This document shows positions 23,844 through 37,470 of a stretch of 64,000 nt of DNA, piece by piece (position 1 is the stretch's first letter; every line of letters starts with the position of its first letter). A program made the position numbers and the translations under genes. The DNA lies in assembly GCA_003118195.1 (NCBI GenBank), contig BEXV01000675.1:78192-142191 (forward strand), given 5' to 3'. This DNA comes from Hemicentrotus pulcherrimus. Lineage: Eukaryota; Echinodermata; Echinoidea; Camarodonta; Strongylocentrotidae. The notes under the pieces are model-generated. The model had not been told where the DNA came from. It saw nothing but the letters and a program-made list of their open reading frames with translations, and made no database searches.

Positions 23844-23915
23844 CCGTTTAGAGCCAAAAGGCTGTTGACTCTGTGTACAAGACTGAGTAAATGCCCTTCT
23901 GGCTCCAAACAGACG
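23844..23915. repeat. Foldback element copy 4
   Basis: The left arm is ccgtttagagccaaaaggct and the right arm is atgcccttctggctccaaac. The loop is tctgtgtacaag-like. Copy 5 begins only about 65 bases further on. Confidence 0.85.
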
Positions 23916-23978
23916 AAAGGACTTTTCTTCCCTTTTCAGAAGAAATCTTCAACAATAACAAAATTGTTTTTATGTCAA

Positions 23979-24051
23979 CCGCTGAGAGTCATAATGGTTG
24001 TAATTCAAATAAAATTTACATGGAGTTAATGCCTTCTGGCCCTCATCAGAC
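23979..24051. repeat. Foldback element copy 5
   Basis: The left arm, ccgctgagagtcataatggt, is worn. The right arm, ttaatgccttctggccctca, is better kept and is followed by tcagacatgatgtga. Copy 9 has a similar catgatgtgaa flank. Confidence 0.75.
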
Positions 24052-26910
24052 ATGATGTGAAGTTGACCTGGTTTATTCTTGGTGAGATCTGCACACGCAT
24101 GAAGCTCACAAATGATCTGCCATGTGACCCAGTATCATCAGACAGTTGACAGTGACAAATGTGTTACAGACTTGATAAGATGTAGCTGGCAGCTGATAGG
24201 GACATATTGGCTTGATACAGGCATGGGCCAGGGGTATCATCAAAATCACTCTGCACCTGTGGGTTTCTTCATCGATAGTCCTATCCGACCAAAAGATGTC
24301 ATTATTCTCTACTTGAGTCTATGCCCACCATATTAGGGTATCATCTTCAGAGTTGCACATATTTTGTACAATGCTCCCCTTCCTGGCTATCGTTTTCCCC
24401 TAGCACACTGTATGATGAAACACTTTGTATTTTTCTTTTAATTCCGTCTTTCCATAATATAAATTAATATAAATGACACTTAATGAAAGTGTTATTTTCA
24501 AATGCAGAATTTATTATCCTTACATGTTATCTGCGTTTCAACCATATACTCATCGGCTGGTAATCTAAGATACTACCTCTTTTCTCTTTGATGATTTCAT
24601 GGTTCTTGTAAGAAAATAAAAGGTGTAAACACATACAAAAATGTAGATATAATTAGATTTTAAAAATAAATACTTCATGTCTTTGCCTTTGTCAATTGAT
24701 GAACTGTCAATAGATGAGGATAATATGAGGAGCTTTATTTTAAAAAACATATGGGGAAAAAATCTCAGTCAGCGCATGCTTCACAATCGACACAAAACTC
24801 CTATTTTTTCCACGCACAGACAACTCTCTCTGTTATTCCAGACAGATGCTTCTTTCTAACCCGGCACAGACCTCGAGTCTTGATCAAATAATTCCCCAAA
24901 TTCCATATCATGATTTGATTTCGTTCACGTCGCTGTGTTTGCACAACTTTGCCTCTCGTTTTAGTAGCATGTCTCGCCCATTTGCGGCCCATCAATTTGC
25001 ACAAATAGCTCCTGAAAATTCAAACGGTACACGCGGCATTTCCACTTCTTCAATCAGTCAAACGAGAAGAGCACATTTGTGTCTTCTGTTTGGCGGACGT
25101 CGGCCGATAATGGAAGCGAATTAGTTACATTTCCTGCTCCTGCGCTCGTGGGCAGATATGCGAGGGACCAATACGTCAATCTTTCCACCCACTGCACAAC
25201 AGAGCTATGAAGAATTCTGTATCTATGGTATACAAAACATGGATACAATATTTGACAATGTTGCATGACAGGCCTCTGGCTTTTTAGATATTGATTAGGA
25301 TGGGATGAGGTCCGTGATTGAGTTAAATGCATCCTCTAAATTCTCCTTAAATGCTTTCCATTCCAATACTGTCTTGATGCAAGGTAGAAATTCAAATTGG
25401 ATATGTTAGCTGTGCTAAACTCGAGAGCTTATCATTCAGGTATAGGCAGATGAGGGCAGATTCATGAGGAGAACAAGGACAAAGAACAGCATGGAATTTA
25501 CTTGAGTAAGGTTCTCTATTGCCCGGTATTACTCCCACTTTACATGTATACTTGTATTTATTTTTATAGTAGTATAGAAAAAGTAAACAGATGTGGTGTT
25601 TTCCTTCTAAAAATAATAATAAATACCATGATAACTATGTTTAGTCTTCATAGTTAAAAGCAATTAGAAGTGTGGAAAGGAAAGTGTTTAAAAATTGTTT
25701 AATATTTAAGTGTAAAACCAATAGACTTCCAGTCAAATAAGAAATCTAACATAGCAGTCTCATTCCTTTTCTAAAAAAAGTATGAATTCACTTACAATAC
25801 ATGCATATGGAAAATTCTGAACATACACCCAAACATGTACATATAAAGGTACTTGTAGTAAGTAGATGTGCTCTTTTCTTTTTATTATAAATAGGTTATA
25901 GCCTAGGATTTGAAGTGGGTATTTCATCTACTTGACAGTCTACGGGACATCATCCCTCACAATCCCTTTCCTGTCCTCCAAATCCGCAGCTATTATCTGA
26001 TATCTGATGCTTCTTCGATCCTTCCTGCTTTGAATACCTAATGAGCAGGCCGCTGTGAGCATTGTAGGAGCCCCGGGAGAAACCCAAACATACCCCATTT
26101 TGAATCGCATCTTCAGAATATTTGCTTGCTGAGTGTGTATGTATGCTTTACATACGTAGCCCTCGTGTTAATACATTAACATCTTCATAAGATCAGAAGC
26201 CAAGTGGGAATTTCTTGTGTGGGAAGATATTCTGGATTGGTAAAAGTGCCCCAGGGCGCCATATTCCAGAACCAAACTGCCCCTATTTCTTGACGAATCT
26301 GCATTCCCTTCACGCGCCACGGTTCTGGCAAGAGCAGACCCAAGATATCGACCTCGGGGCGCAACCAACGTATATGTTTACAAGTTCATTCACGGTTACA
26401 CACACAAGCGAGCATATACACAACCGGCTCCTGACACAGCCCCGGAAAAAAAAAATGGGGAACCATATAGACTTATTACACAGCTACATGTAGATTTACA
26501 GTTGAAAGAATGCATGAGAATTACCACAATGCTAAGCTGGTACATCTTGGTTAGCAAAGGAAGAGAATATCTGCTCTTGGAATGCTCCGGAGGCGTAACT
26601 TGGTCCGCTGTTTACAAATGCGGTAGACCTAGTGGTTAGGTGCTAGTTGCTTTGGAGTAGAGCATTATATCTTCCTATATCTTCTCATATATGTTATAAT
26701 CAATGATGATCCTTCAATAGTGTCCTGCCAAAAAGCCTGTATGATGCATTCAAGAAGTTTTAGAGCAGTTCCAACTTCACGATTTAATTTAGATTTCTGT
26801 CCAATACCTAAAGAAGAAGAAATGTCAGAGGTCACTCACTGCCAACAACTAATGTGGTGATTGGCTCAATAATCAAGATACACCATTGGATACAAAATCA
26901 CAGAGTGAAA

Positions 26911-26958
26911 TCAGCAATGAAGAAGTTGTGACATATCAGCAATGAAGAAGTTGTGATA
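26911..26958. repeat. Direct repeat, 25-bp unit x 2
   Basis: tcagcaatgaagaagttgtg occurs at 26911 and again at 26936, separated by acata. Confidence 0.9.
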
Positions 26959-28439
26959 TCTGTTGAGAGGCTATGACAAGCTCTATTTACACAATCCCTG
27001 AGATATGACTTGAGAGATTTAGTGGAACTACTGTAGGTGCAGTTTGGGAACTTAGAACGGAAAGTTTCGTAGACAGAGAATCACTAGGATTTGGGTGCAA
27101 CCGGTGTGGCAAGTTGGTTCCAGAATGAAGGTAGTTTGAAAGCAACAGCGCTTTAGCAGTAGACAAAGATGATAGGGAGTTGAGATATGAGTTGATAAGG
27201 GAAGTATTGAAATAGAAGCAGATTGGTCTGCCATGTGCATTGGTTCCTCCCCGTTGAATTCTTTAATATCTCATCCCAAACTTCATTTGAAGTGCAGTCA
27301 TGTGCAACACCAACTCAATATGTCTAGTGAGAGAGAGACAAACTGAGAGACTGAAGAGACAAGGTAAAGATGGCCAGTTCTCCACCTCTACATACACAGA
27401 TGAGATTCCATTGGCTTTTGCATGCCTAGGCTAAACCGGTGAGGCAAAATTGAGTTATTATTAAAAACGAGGATCCAAATTTCACCCTCCGTTTCCGCCT
27501 CCCTCTCGATAACCGACCGCTTCCTTTCTTTCTCAGTCCCTCAGCCTTCCTTAATGATAATCGTGCGAGTAATTCCAGCGCTAATGAGAAAACAGTCTGT
27601 CGAGAACATATAGGGATGCAGAGAGAGATGTTTTTTATGCAGTGTGGTTGTTAGCACTGGTATATTGGTGATGAGGCTTTGGTTGGAAAATGATGAAAAG
27701 CTTTCAAATAGCCCTGAGATTCACAGCATGGTTTACCAAATAGATATATTTTTTTCTTGTGTGTGGTTATGTTTTATTAGACAGGCTCAGATGTTCACAC
27801 TTAAAAAGCAGATCTATCATTTTTGTTCAATTTGGTTCTTGAGAATTTATGCATAAACAGCTCTGTGGTTTACAATAAGGTATAAGCATGAAATACTGGT
27901 ACTACAAATAGTGAGGTAAACCTACAAGAGAGTACATCTTGTATAAGAGACTCTCCTGTTCCACGTTTTGACACAGAAGTGCATTTATTCTGCACAAAGC
28001 ATAAACAACACATCACTTTACCATATGGTAAGGTGATCTATTGAAGTAGCACATTCATTACAATGCAAGCAGTTCATTTCACTAACACGCAAGGAAACCT
28101 ACAGTTTGACGGCCATCTCTATTTCCATCTTCCTCTACATCTATATGTATTTCACTGTTATGGATACTATACACCAATACACCCGGGTATAAAATATGTA
28201 TTCATAACATGGCTACAGCTGAAATAGGGAGAATAAATTATCTCTAGTGAACGCTAAACAAAAAGGGATGTTCAGCATTTCAAAAGCTTGGTTGCATTTA
28301 TTTTTTCTACTTTGTATCCAACTCCAAGTATTTCAAAATTACAATCCAACCATAACTGGAATGTTGTATGGAATAGAATTAGAACGCTCTGCTTTTGAAA
28401 TTGAGATCTAAAGGCATACTCTTAAGTAGTTCTCTACGG

Positions 28440-28549
28440 AAATGACAGATCAATCGATAGATCTGAAAGAAAGAGAATGAGAGGAATATTGAAAAGAAAG
28501 AGAGAGAAATATTGAAAGGGAATTATTGATAGAAAATAAGATAGAGAGC

Positions 28550-28582
<33 letters not shown>

Positions 28583-28700
28583 AAGATAAGGAATGAGAAA
28601 AAAAAGAGAAACAAAAGGAAAAAGAGGAGAAGGAGAAGAAGAAAGACAAGGACGTACAGAGGTTCAATGCACAATATGAGTGCAGGAGTATAGCAGTAAC
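28440..28700. repeat. Purine-rich tract with (GA)n core
   Basis: A GA dinucleotide core (about 28550-28578) sits in a wider A/G-rich segment. Minus-strand open frames here are Leu/Ser/Phe low complexity. Confidence 0.9.
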
Positions 28701-30160
28701 AGAAAGAGTAAAAGAGTTTAAGTGCTAAATAAAAGATGCACATTACACATATAGGAAGAGAGAGCTGTGAATACAGAAAAAACAACGTCCTCAGACGTTT
28801 TGTATGAATAGAGACCATCGAAGCTGAAGAATTCAGCATCTAATGAATCAGAAAGCATCTTCTTAACAGGAACTTGTGGGTAATTAGGGGGATACTACAT
28901 GATTGATGATGGCCCACTCCAAGCTGACACTCGAGCCTTCGTCCAGATGTCGATTGCGAGAAAGCAGGAGAAACATTGCGACAAGTAGCGCATCTGAACC
29001 CGCTGACGAGAATAGACGAGGTGGGTCTTACGAGTAGCTACTTGCAAGTGCATTAGAGAAGCATATAGAGAGATATTGGCTTCTAAGACGTGAAAAAGCG
29101 GTTAAGTTGTGTCGCATCACCTGCGAAAATGTCACGAGGCGTTAATCAGTCTGTTACGTGTGTTTCCTCTGCACCGGTACCTTAAGGGTATACTAATTTC
29201 TTCCAGGGGTGAATATTAATAGCATCTAACTGCCTGTAAACAACAGGTGTAACTTGTTATTAAGCATATGGTTAAACGATAGCTTCTCATTGCAAGTATA
29301 TTTGCCATAGTACTGTACATGTATCTGCTTTATACTAATATGATAATATGATAGTAATATGCCTTAATGATAAACCTTCAATTCTGTTGAGTTCAATGCA
29401 CACGATGTGCAGGTAATTTGCACTGGACCAATTATTAACTTGATTGAGTGATAATTTGTTTTTGCTCACAAAATTTGCCATAGTACAGGTTTGTACACTA
29501 TCCAAATATGCCTTACAATCGGAAAACAAATTTACTGTTTGAATGTGTCCAAAAATATGATAGTTGTTTTCTAAATTTAAAATCCGTGAATTGGACATAG
29601 GTAGTGTAAATCATTATTATTCAGCAACTAATCAAACAAAATATCTATTTTATAAACGGGTGGAAGTGTATTATTTAAATATTCATGAAAACAAATTACG
29701 ATCCATAACCCAGATTGATCATACTTTTAATTCAAGTCTAGTATAGATAGGGCTGGGTTGAGATGCCACACGGTACATTCGCACATAAATTGTTGAACTC
29801 CACATGTGATTGACAACGTCTAATAACAGAGGATTGAAGAGGCATCGGAAGGATTGAGATGAAACATCTGAAAAATCCTCTTGAAAATCCAATGGCTCCG
29901 GAAGTTAACATCTTTGTCAGGTGCGTTTGACGAGAGTCATATCCCATGTCATATCAAACCAATAAAGTAAAGAGAAGTAACTAGTTTTGTCAAATGACTT
30001 AGGTGTAATCAAAATAACCTTGGTATTTTGGTAAAAAATGTTTTGTTAAAAACAAAAATTAGGTGATTTGAGAATCAATTATCAAATACAATTGTTCTAA
30101 AAGATGTAGAGAGAGATGACAAATTAACAAAAAATTGTATAAAAATCAGAAATATATCAC

Positions 30161-30232
30161 CTGTTGAGAGCTAGAAGGGCATAAAAGTCTGTGTAAAAGA
30201 AAATGAATTAATGCTCTTCTGATTCTCAACAT
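30161..30232. repeat. Foldback element copy 6
   Basis: The left arm is cctgttgagagctagaaggg and the right arm is ttaatgctcttctgattctc followed by aac. The loop contains ctgtgtaaaag, similar to copies 3 and 4. Confidence 0.85.
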
Positions 30233-30819
30233 AAAATACGTTTGTGAGCTTAATTTTATCCAACATGTTAACAGCAAAGAAAACAAATGCAAATCAAAAC
30301 ATATGCAACAACCTGCATGTAAATGACTTAGATTCCCCTAAGATTCAAACGGTTTACATTGATGCAATATATACCGTTGCATGAAATGGATCAAGGAAAG
30401 TTGAAGCACATCTCAAGTTGCATTGACATTTCAAGGAATATTTTAACTTTTCTTCACCAGACATCGCTTTATTCTAACTTGCTAAGTCTCCAGTATGACA
30501 TGAGATTGATGTGAATGAGAGTGGAAAGGTTCAAACTAACCTCAAATGGATGCATATGAAACCATGGAGCATGTAGCCAGGCCATACTACTCCGAGCATC
30601 AAGATAGATCACCTACTATACATCAAGCACTGTATAGCTCAAAATCATGTGATTTATCCTTCTCCGGTTACAGCATCACTGATGAAAAAACAGCATACTT
30701 TCGAGTCGTTTTACTCAGCTCTTCTCTTTTTCCTAATCAAAAGTTCCCTTTTCTGTCTTTGTTTTTTCTCACTCTCTCTCACCGGAGGTTTGGAGATGGA
30801 TGTATAGCATTTATCTGAG

Positions 30820-31340
30820 AGAGCTCCCTCTCACATCAGGCACACCACTTGTTGTGGCCGATAGTGGAGCGCTGCAAACCCTTATGGGGCTTAGTTTTCT
30901 TCAAGACGACGACACGTCGGAGTAAGAGAAGGAGCAAAGGCACCAGCCAGCCACAGCTTGGATTTCGCCCCCCTCGCGTGAGCCCCCGCACAACCAGGCA
31001 AAATGCGACATCAATTTTCGTTGCCCCGGGTGAATTTTCAGCGGAGTCTCGCAGCAGCTTCTTTTATCCTCTTTATTTCTCCTCTTCCTTTAAGTATTGG
31101 TTTTGCAGCCTTACTTAGCCGTGCTCTATCCCAAGGTGCAATTCATCTCCATGAAATGAGCAGTAAAGTCTCACCTTCCATCTAACAGAATGCTTTGGCG
31201 CTTATCCCGCCCTGTACCTCGCTTGGCCGCTCGTATTTGTCAAGTACTAGCATGCAACAAGTGAGGCATATTACCAGGCATAATGATGGCGCTCACACTC
31301 TCTCTATGGCTTCGCGCGTTCCACCTTTCCAGAGTTCTCA
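30820..31340. other. GC-richer intronic block, no gene recognised
   Basis: Non-repetitive and CG-containing sequence. Short frames on both strands lack domain features or supporting splice sites. Could be regulatory DNA. Confidence 0.25.
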
Positions 31341-31400
31341 CCCTTATTTCACACCAATAATCATCATCACCAGGCCTACGATGGTAGGTGCTAACTAATA

Positions 31401-31443
31401 ACAACCAGCAGCAGCAGCAATAATAATAATAACAACAACACCA
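31401..31443. repeat. Compound trinucleotide microsatellite
   Basis: A short (CAG)n run passes into (AAT)n and then (AAC)n on the plus strand. Confidence 0.85.
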
Positions 31444-32303
31444 CAAAAAGCCTGGCTTTTGATTCAACCAAGTTCAACATCTTACAACAAGAACCATGAG
31501 CCCTTCTGTATACAAAATCAATTGCTTGATTGGCCCGTGCCCCTAGCTCTTCTCACAGAGTGGGGCATGCGGGGGCGATGCTGCTTGTCTCTACTTCCCC
31601 TCTCTCTTTTTCTATCGATGCCGGTGCTTCTGGAATGCTAATGTCTTGTCTCCTCGTTGTTAATCTCTAATATTCTTCTAGAGTGCCTAGAGGTTCTTGG
31701 TGCCCCTCTAGCTGACAGCTGAATGTACAGGAATCTATGTCAATGGAAAGACAAGAATACTGTCGACCTTTCCTAGGCACCCCTGATATCCATGGCAATT
31801 GTCCTCTAGATGTACGCAATAAAAGCTCTGTTCTCATGAAACACCATCGTGGATCAATATTTAATAACATTAGTTCTTAGGAATCAATCTAAAAGGCGCA
31901 GGACTGATAAAAACAAAATGCTCTTGAATTTCCTAGGTATGCAGATAAAAACGGCTTTGCATGAAAGTGTATGGAGAGAGCACACGGTTTCTGGAAAATC
32001 TGATAATAAAACTTATATGAAACTATTTCATGTAATATGAATTCAACATGTTTTAAAATTTCTACTTCCAGTCAGAAAGGTATGAACACTAAAGGAATGG
32101 AATAATGTAAATATACCACGGAGCCAACCATATGGTTCCCTGTTGACTGAATTTTCTTTTATAAAGCATCTCCTCATGAATACAGGGTTCGACACTAACA
32201 GACCCTCGGGACACATGTGTGCCCAACATCTAGTACATGATCCCCCAAATGTCTATAAAGAGCTCAATGCATTAAGATTTTAATGATTTAATCTGGACCC
32301 CCC

Positions 32304-32338
32304 AACCCCCCCCCCCCNNNNNNNNNNNNNNNNNNNNN
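32304..32338. other. Poly-C tract and assembly gap (21 N)
   Basis: A C-rich run is followed directly by 21 N at 32318-32338. The homopolymer probably broke the assembly. Confidence 0.97.
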
Positions 32339-32519
32339 TCTTTTATCGAAACCAAGCACCAACAAAAAAATAATAATAATAATATGAATAGGACCTTGAT
32401 GAAATGAGGACTTCTTTTTCAAAATCCATTTGATAAAAAAAACCCTAGCCAACATTTCATGAATAATTTAGAAACTACATATCTCCCAGGGCAATGTGCA
32501 GATAGTGTCAAATCCATCT

Positions 32520-33060
32520 TGAGTGAGGGAGAGGGATGGGGGAAAGAAACAGGGAGAGAGAGAGATGTATTAAAAACATATACTTCTATCCATAATTAAG
32601 ATACTCAGAAAAGGCAAAGAAATAGGAGATGGGAAGAGAGAGGGGGAAGAGCGTGGGGAGATAGGAGAGGAAGAGATCGAAAGACAGAGGAAGAGAATGA
32701 AAGACAGAGAGAGAGAGATTGAGAGAGATAGAGAGAGACATATAGACAGACAGAGAGATAGAAGGAAAATGAATAAAATGGAGAGAGGATTGGACTCAGC
32801 TGAGCTGCCACGGACCAGAGATGGAATAGTGACTGATTGGGGAGGACAGAATCAATGATTAGAATTCACACCTAAACGGTGGCGTATGCTAGCATCAAGG
32901 TTTGAATAATAATCATGAGTTCTGGACGGAAATCACACAGAGTGATTGGGGAGATTAGGAGAGACGAGGACGGGAAGGGCAACAGAGATAGAAAGAGGTG
33001 TTAAACAGGAGAAATAATATAAAAGCAAGAGAAAAGAATTGAGGGGGGGGGGTAGAAATA
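32520..33060. repeat. Purine-rich tract
   Basis: GAGAGA, GGGAAG and GATAGAGAGAGA units interrupt ordinary sequence for about 500 bases, with a G run near 33043-33052. Open frames across it are compositional. Confidence 0.8.
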
Positions 33061-35182
33061 GAGGATTCTGGGTACATCAATATTCTGTGAAACTGTGTGA
33101 GTGCAAGCTGTCATGTCAACCTCTTTACAACTTTTTTCTTCACGTTTTTTTTAATACATTACTTTCTTCATGTGTGTAAACCCCTTTGGCTATACAAGAA
33201 TACTTCATACAACGTTTCTATTTTTGAGTTTCTTATCAATTTCCTCTAGTGTGAATGGGTATCAATGATGCCATCCAACATCTTACTGATGCTGTCCTAC
33301 CACTAATTAGAGGAAGGCATATCTTGGTCGGTAGCCAGCGGAGGTGTGCATGTAAGAGGAAAAGAGAGAGATATATCAACTGGGTCATCCTGTATCCGTA
33401 AGACACCTGTCAAGGAAGCTCTTTAGATTAACCCTTTCATGACTAGAAACACACCTTCCAAAGGGTAGAGAGGATGCTAGAATGATTGGTGGTTGTAGAG
33501 TGGTTAATACCACATTTGGCTTGAGGTGTCCCATCTCTTTAATGCAAGCTCTTTGCACGCCACAGAAAAGGATAACCACAGTAAGGGATAACAATCTCTT
33601 GATGTTCAGCTCTTAAATGTAACCATCCCACTGCAAGATGTACTTTCTTGGGAATACTTCCAGTGTAATGATGGTAGTACAAACACAACATATAAAACAT
33701 AAAAGCAAGCTTCAAATGCAACATGTTTATGGAGCAATGGAAACAGCATTTTATAAGTGAAGAGCAGAGGAAAAGCTTTTACTCCAAAAAAAGAAGAAGA
33801 AAAAAGACAGGAATTACGAAGGAAAGGGAGATAATAGTTTTTTGAGAGGGGTAATGGGGGCTTTGCCCTAAGGGTATGACCCAAAACCCATCTCTAAAAC
33901 TTTCTCAATTTTCTTTATATGACGAAATGTGAATCGTATTTTGGTCTTTTTGTGTTGGGAAAGGAGAAATATTTCCCTGCAGTATTCTTAACAAAAAACA
34001 AACAAAACTACTTTGGACAAGTCCCATTTCTCATACTCAGATCATTTGCTTTACTTGAAGTTATGCAATCAACGTGAAATTTATAGAATGTTTTGTACAC
34101 TGCACTACTAGCTGTGGCATTAAATTGTGTGTGTTCAATAATTATGTGTCTTCTGGTATATAATCTTGTAATATTAAAAAAAAAAAACCATCCCAAATCA
34201 TGAAGTCAGGCAGTTGTTTTGTATCATGAAATAAAGCATAAAAGACTTCGTCTTGAAACTAATTTTCAGATCATAGTGTTTATCCTACATACCATGTATG
34301 CTGTTTAACTTCACAAAATGTAATGAAGGAGGTAATACAGATTATTTGGCCATTGATGTATGCGTTCTGGTAAGCACTTAACAAAATTGCTTTTGAATGG
34401 TAATCCAAATCATAAATGCTGTACTGCATGCATACCAGCATAATTTAACAAGCAGCTCATATGCCTGCATCCTTCTTCATTATTTACGATTGAGAAAATA
34501 GATAAAATAAAGAGAGAGGGGAATTATATTCACTCTTTCCCTATATGCATATGGAAAATGATACAAAACTTCGATTTCTGTGTTACAACCACAAATGCTG
34601 TTGTTAGTAAAATAATTCTGATTGAAATGCATTCTTTATGAAATGACTTACCGTATGAAGATGGCAGAGATGTGCACGTAATCATGCTGGCAAGAATATA
34701 TGTACCATTACAAGTGGTTTGGAATTAAAGATAATTTCTCTCTGTTTCTAAATAAGGATACATATTATGCTCTTCAGTCAAATCACCTGGTTTAAAAAGG
34801 CAGTCCGCCTAAGAAGAGCACACTTTTCATTTCACTTTGATGGTGTATCTCATAGGACCCTGTAGATATTAAAAGAACCTGAACATAAAGACCATCTGCT
34901 TGTTATATACCGGTAGACAATTTCCTTGTATCTGTTGAGCAATCTTTATAAATTTTCCTTGCCATGCCTTTAATTTAACAGCATACACTTAGAGTTCAAT
35001 ATTTCATAAACCATATGGTTACTAAAGAAGATTGAAAATGAACAGGCGTTTTAAAGGCTGTTACAAACAAGTTGCACTGATATGTAACAAGTAACGTATT
35101 GCAGATGTTGATAGACAAATACAGACGAACCTGATTCAACAAGAAGTTATTCTTGTTGACAGGATCTACTGCTATTGGTTAC

Positions 35183-35416
35183 CTTGTGGCTGGCCGCAAG
35201 GAGCTGGATGTTCTGTTGGAGCATGTATGATGCTCGTCTCTCCGTCAGGCTCATGGGGGCAGTGCCAGCCACTGCTGGGGCTGCCGCTACGGGGGACAAG
35301 TACCCGTAGCCCAAGTCCTGGAGGGCCAGTCTGGGAGGGGGTGGTGCCAAGCGTTCCCGTGGCAATGACGAAGGGGGTGAGGATGGCAGCACAAAGGCCG
35401 TGGAAGTCAGAGTCAT
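35183..35416 (-). CDS. RBFOX: Candidate alternative first exon of RBFOX
   Basis: A GC-rich open segment starts at an ATG (complement of 35414-35416) and runs 78 codons to a donor CACAAG|GTAACC in phase 0. That is the phase needed to join the RRM exon at 22284. The product is Pro/Ala/Leu-rich, with LQDLGYGYLSPVAAAPAVAG in the middle and MSLTERRASYMLQQNIQLLA near the end. I do not recognise a known domain. Vertebrate RBFOX genes have several alternative first exons, so the position suits the family. The in-frame stretch extends upstream to about 35458. A possible acceptor, ataaag|TCTTG, near 35428 could receive an upstream untranslated exon. It could instead belong to an unrelated transcript. 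Confidence 0.5.
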
Positions 35417-35908
35417 TGAATCGCAAGACTTTATCACCAAAGTGAGAGTTTGGTTCAATCACGATAAATGAGTGGCAGGATTTAATTTTGTGAAGGAAAG
35501 CAAGGATCAGCAGGTTTTTAGTTATGATTATTCAAACAGGTGTGAGACATTTCCTCAAGTCACAATTAGAGCTGGATTAGCAATCAGAGAAAGAACTAAT
35601 TTGAAGCTTTACAAGGATAAGTTTACATGCGCATACTGATGAGGTAAGAAGCACAACCATGGATATTCATGTTGCCGTTGGCACTCGTATCCTTGAAGTT
35701 CTATAGGAGATTGATTGTAGATCCTGTCCGTTTGTCCCTACCTAAATATGCTAATCCTCAAGTCCCATCTCTCAATTCACATGACGAACAGTAGTACGTA
35801 TTATGCATTAAAATAGACTACCTGCATGATTATACAATAGTTACTGGAAGAAGGTCGGCAAGTCGGGCGTATCACGGCATCAAAACACAAGAGGGGGAGG
35901 GTCCACTT

Positions 35909-35980
35909 ACGATCTGGTGAAGTGAAGTCAGTGTGAAGTGTGAATGGTGAGCTGATTGGCAAACCCACGGTGTTTATATA
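35909..35980 (-). promoter_or_regulatory. Possible alternative promoter and untranslated first exon
   Basis: In transcript sense, TATATAAA (plus-strand 35973-35980) is followed about 60 nt later by a strong donor CAGATC|GTAAGTGG (exon end at 35911). Initiation 25-30 nt after the box would give a first exon of roughly 35-40 nt. The next coding candidate is the exon at 35416. The TATA box is nearly symmetrical and a CCAAT/ATTGG is at 35953-35958, so plus-strand initiation is also possible. Confidence 0.35.
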
Positions 35981-36344
35981 AAATATGCAACGTTCAAGGG
36001 TGACTGACTGACGAAGACGAAGGATGGGGTTACGATGGATGGAAATGACGGGCGCTACAAGTCTATCGGGAAGCAGCTACAAGTCAACCGCTCGGTGTCA
36101 CAACCCATTCAACCGACCAGCAAGCGGGGTGCTTTCTTTCTCCCTTCTCTCTCCTCGTCATCTGAGTGTTGCACCATGTACATGCATAAGTGCCAGCCCG
36201 TCAGGTCTGTGTGTACACATAAACAATGTATGCATACATACCTCGCAATCATCCCCGCTACACACACAAACACTGGCATAACTTTCTCCGCCGATCAGCT
36301 GGGCTGGATGGATGGCCGAAGACCCATACACATCCCATAATGCA

Positions 36345-36359
36345 GTAGGGGGGGGGGGG
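36345..36359. repeat. Poly-G run
   Basis: A short G homopolymer follows taggg, in sequence that is otherwise unremarkable. Confidence 0.85.
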
Positions 36360-36659
36360 TTAAAGGCCCCCTCTGACCCCATCTGTCATCTCATTTGCAT
36401 ATTCTGCTCAAATCAGAGTTATTGACTGTAAGTGGGGGTCATAGGGCGCGTGCTGTAACTGATATAGTAAGTGAATCTTGAATGTAATTTTAAGAAGCTT
36501 CAAGCGGGTGCAAATTTTTGGGCAGACTGAGAAAGTGATATGCGTGATGACATTATAGCCAGCTGCTATAAAAAGTTTGTTTTTAACAGCTATAAAACCA
36601 GTGTTTATTTTACGCTCATCAATCAATATTAATATCCATCTCAGAATACAAGAGAAGGG

Positions 36660-36660
36660 A

Positions 36661-36695
<35 letters not shown>

Positions 36696-36697
36696 GT
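36660..36697. repeat. (GA)n microsatellite with poly-G end
   Basis: GA dinucleotides run into a stretch of G. Confidence 0.95.
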
Positions 36698-36771
36698 ATA
36701 CATCATCCAAATTCCATTAAATGGGGAAGATGTAAATTGTAAAGAGAAAGAATACTGGACAGACATATTGT

Positions 36772-36841
36772 CCAATGAGAGCCAGAAGGGCATAAACCCC
36801 CAAATTAAAGTTTTAATGTCCCTTCTTGCTTTCATCAGATG
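36772..36841. repeat. Foldback element copy 7
   Basis: The left arm is caatgagagccagaagggca and the right arm is taatgtcccttcttgctttc followed by atcag. Confidence 0.85.
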
Positions 36842-37129
36842 GCGTCACAGTTTGAAGGGACTGTCATATGAAATGTTGCTCTCTATAATGTTTGCATCAT
36901 TTAACGTGACACAATTAGACATTAAGCAAGTAAAGTATGACTTCGGGTAGATTGCGGTCTCTTCCGCGTAATGACTATCATTAGAGTTATCACATTTCAT
37001 GAGCCATAAAGCACACTCTGTGATATTTCCCCAATCAGGAGAGCAATAAAGAAATTCACTGTGAGAAAGATTAAAAAAAAGGAGAAAAATAAGGGTGACA
37101 TATGCTGCTAATTATGTCATCTATCTCCA

Positions 37130-37470
37130 CCTCATCTTTTGCGGCGATCAGATGAAATCGGATGAAATTTCAGAGTCATAGCCGATAATAACGCGACACC
37201 AGATGGGAATTATAGCTTTCATGAGAAACGCCATTCTCATCCATTATGTCCCATATTGAAGCATGCAATCCCTCCCATGTTTAATATGTGTGTGAGGGTC
37301 CAACATCAAGCAGAACGAGAGCTGACAGGGACTGGTCACGGCCCAACGAACAGGCCCTGATCAATTTTTAATCTTGATGGGACGTGCTCGCGACAGGCTG
37401 GCTTCGGTTGGATGGCAGGAGAGCGCAACGAGGAGGATGGGTTTGGCGAGTATAGCCATGCAGGATTGTG
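37130..37470. other. GC-richer block, candidate conserved non-coding element
   Basis: Non-repetitive sequence with CG dinucleotides and ATTA/TAAT-like cores, and no open frame of note. It differs sharply from the AT-rich flanks. Candidate enhancer on composition only. Confidence 0.3.

Noticed and set aside
36024..36281. Plus-strand frame starting 40-50 nt after a TATA-like sequence at 35975
   Set aside because: The product has no recognisable features. The TATA box is nearly symmetrical and fits minus-strand initiation toward a coding-like exon better. No donor or continuation was identified.
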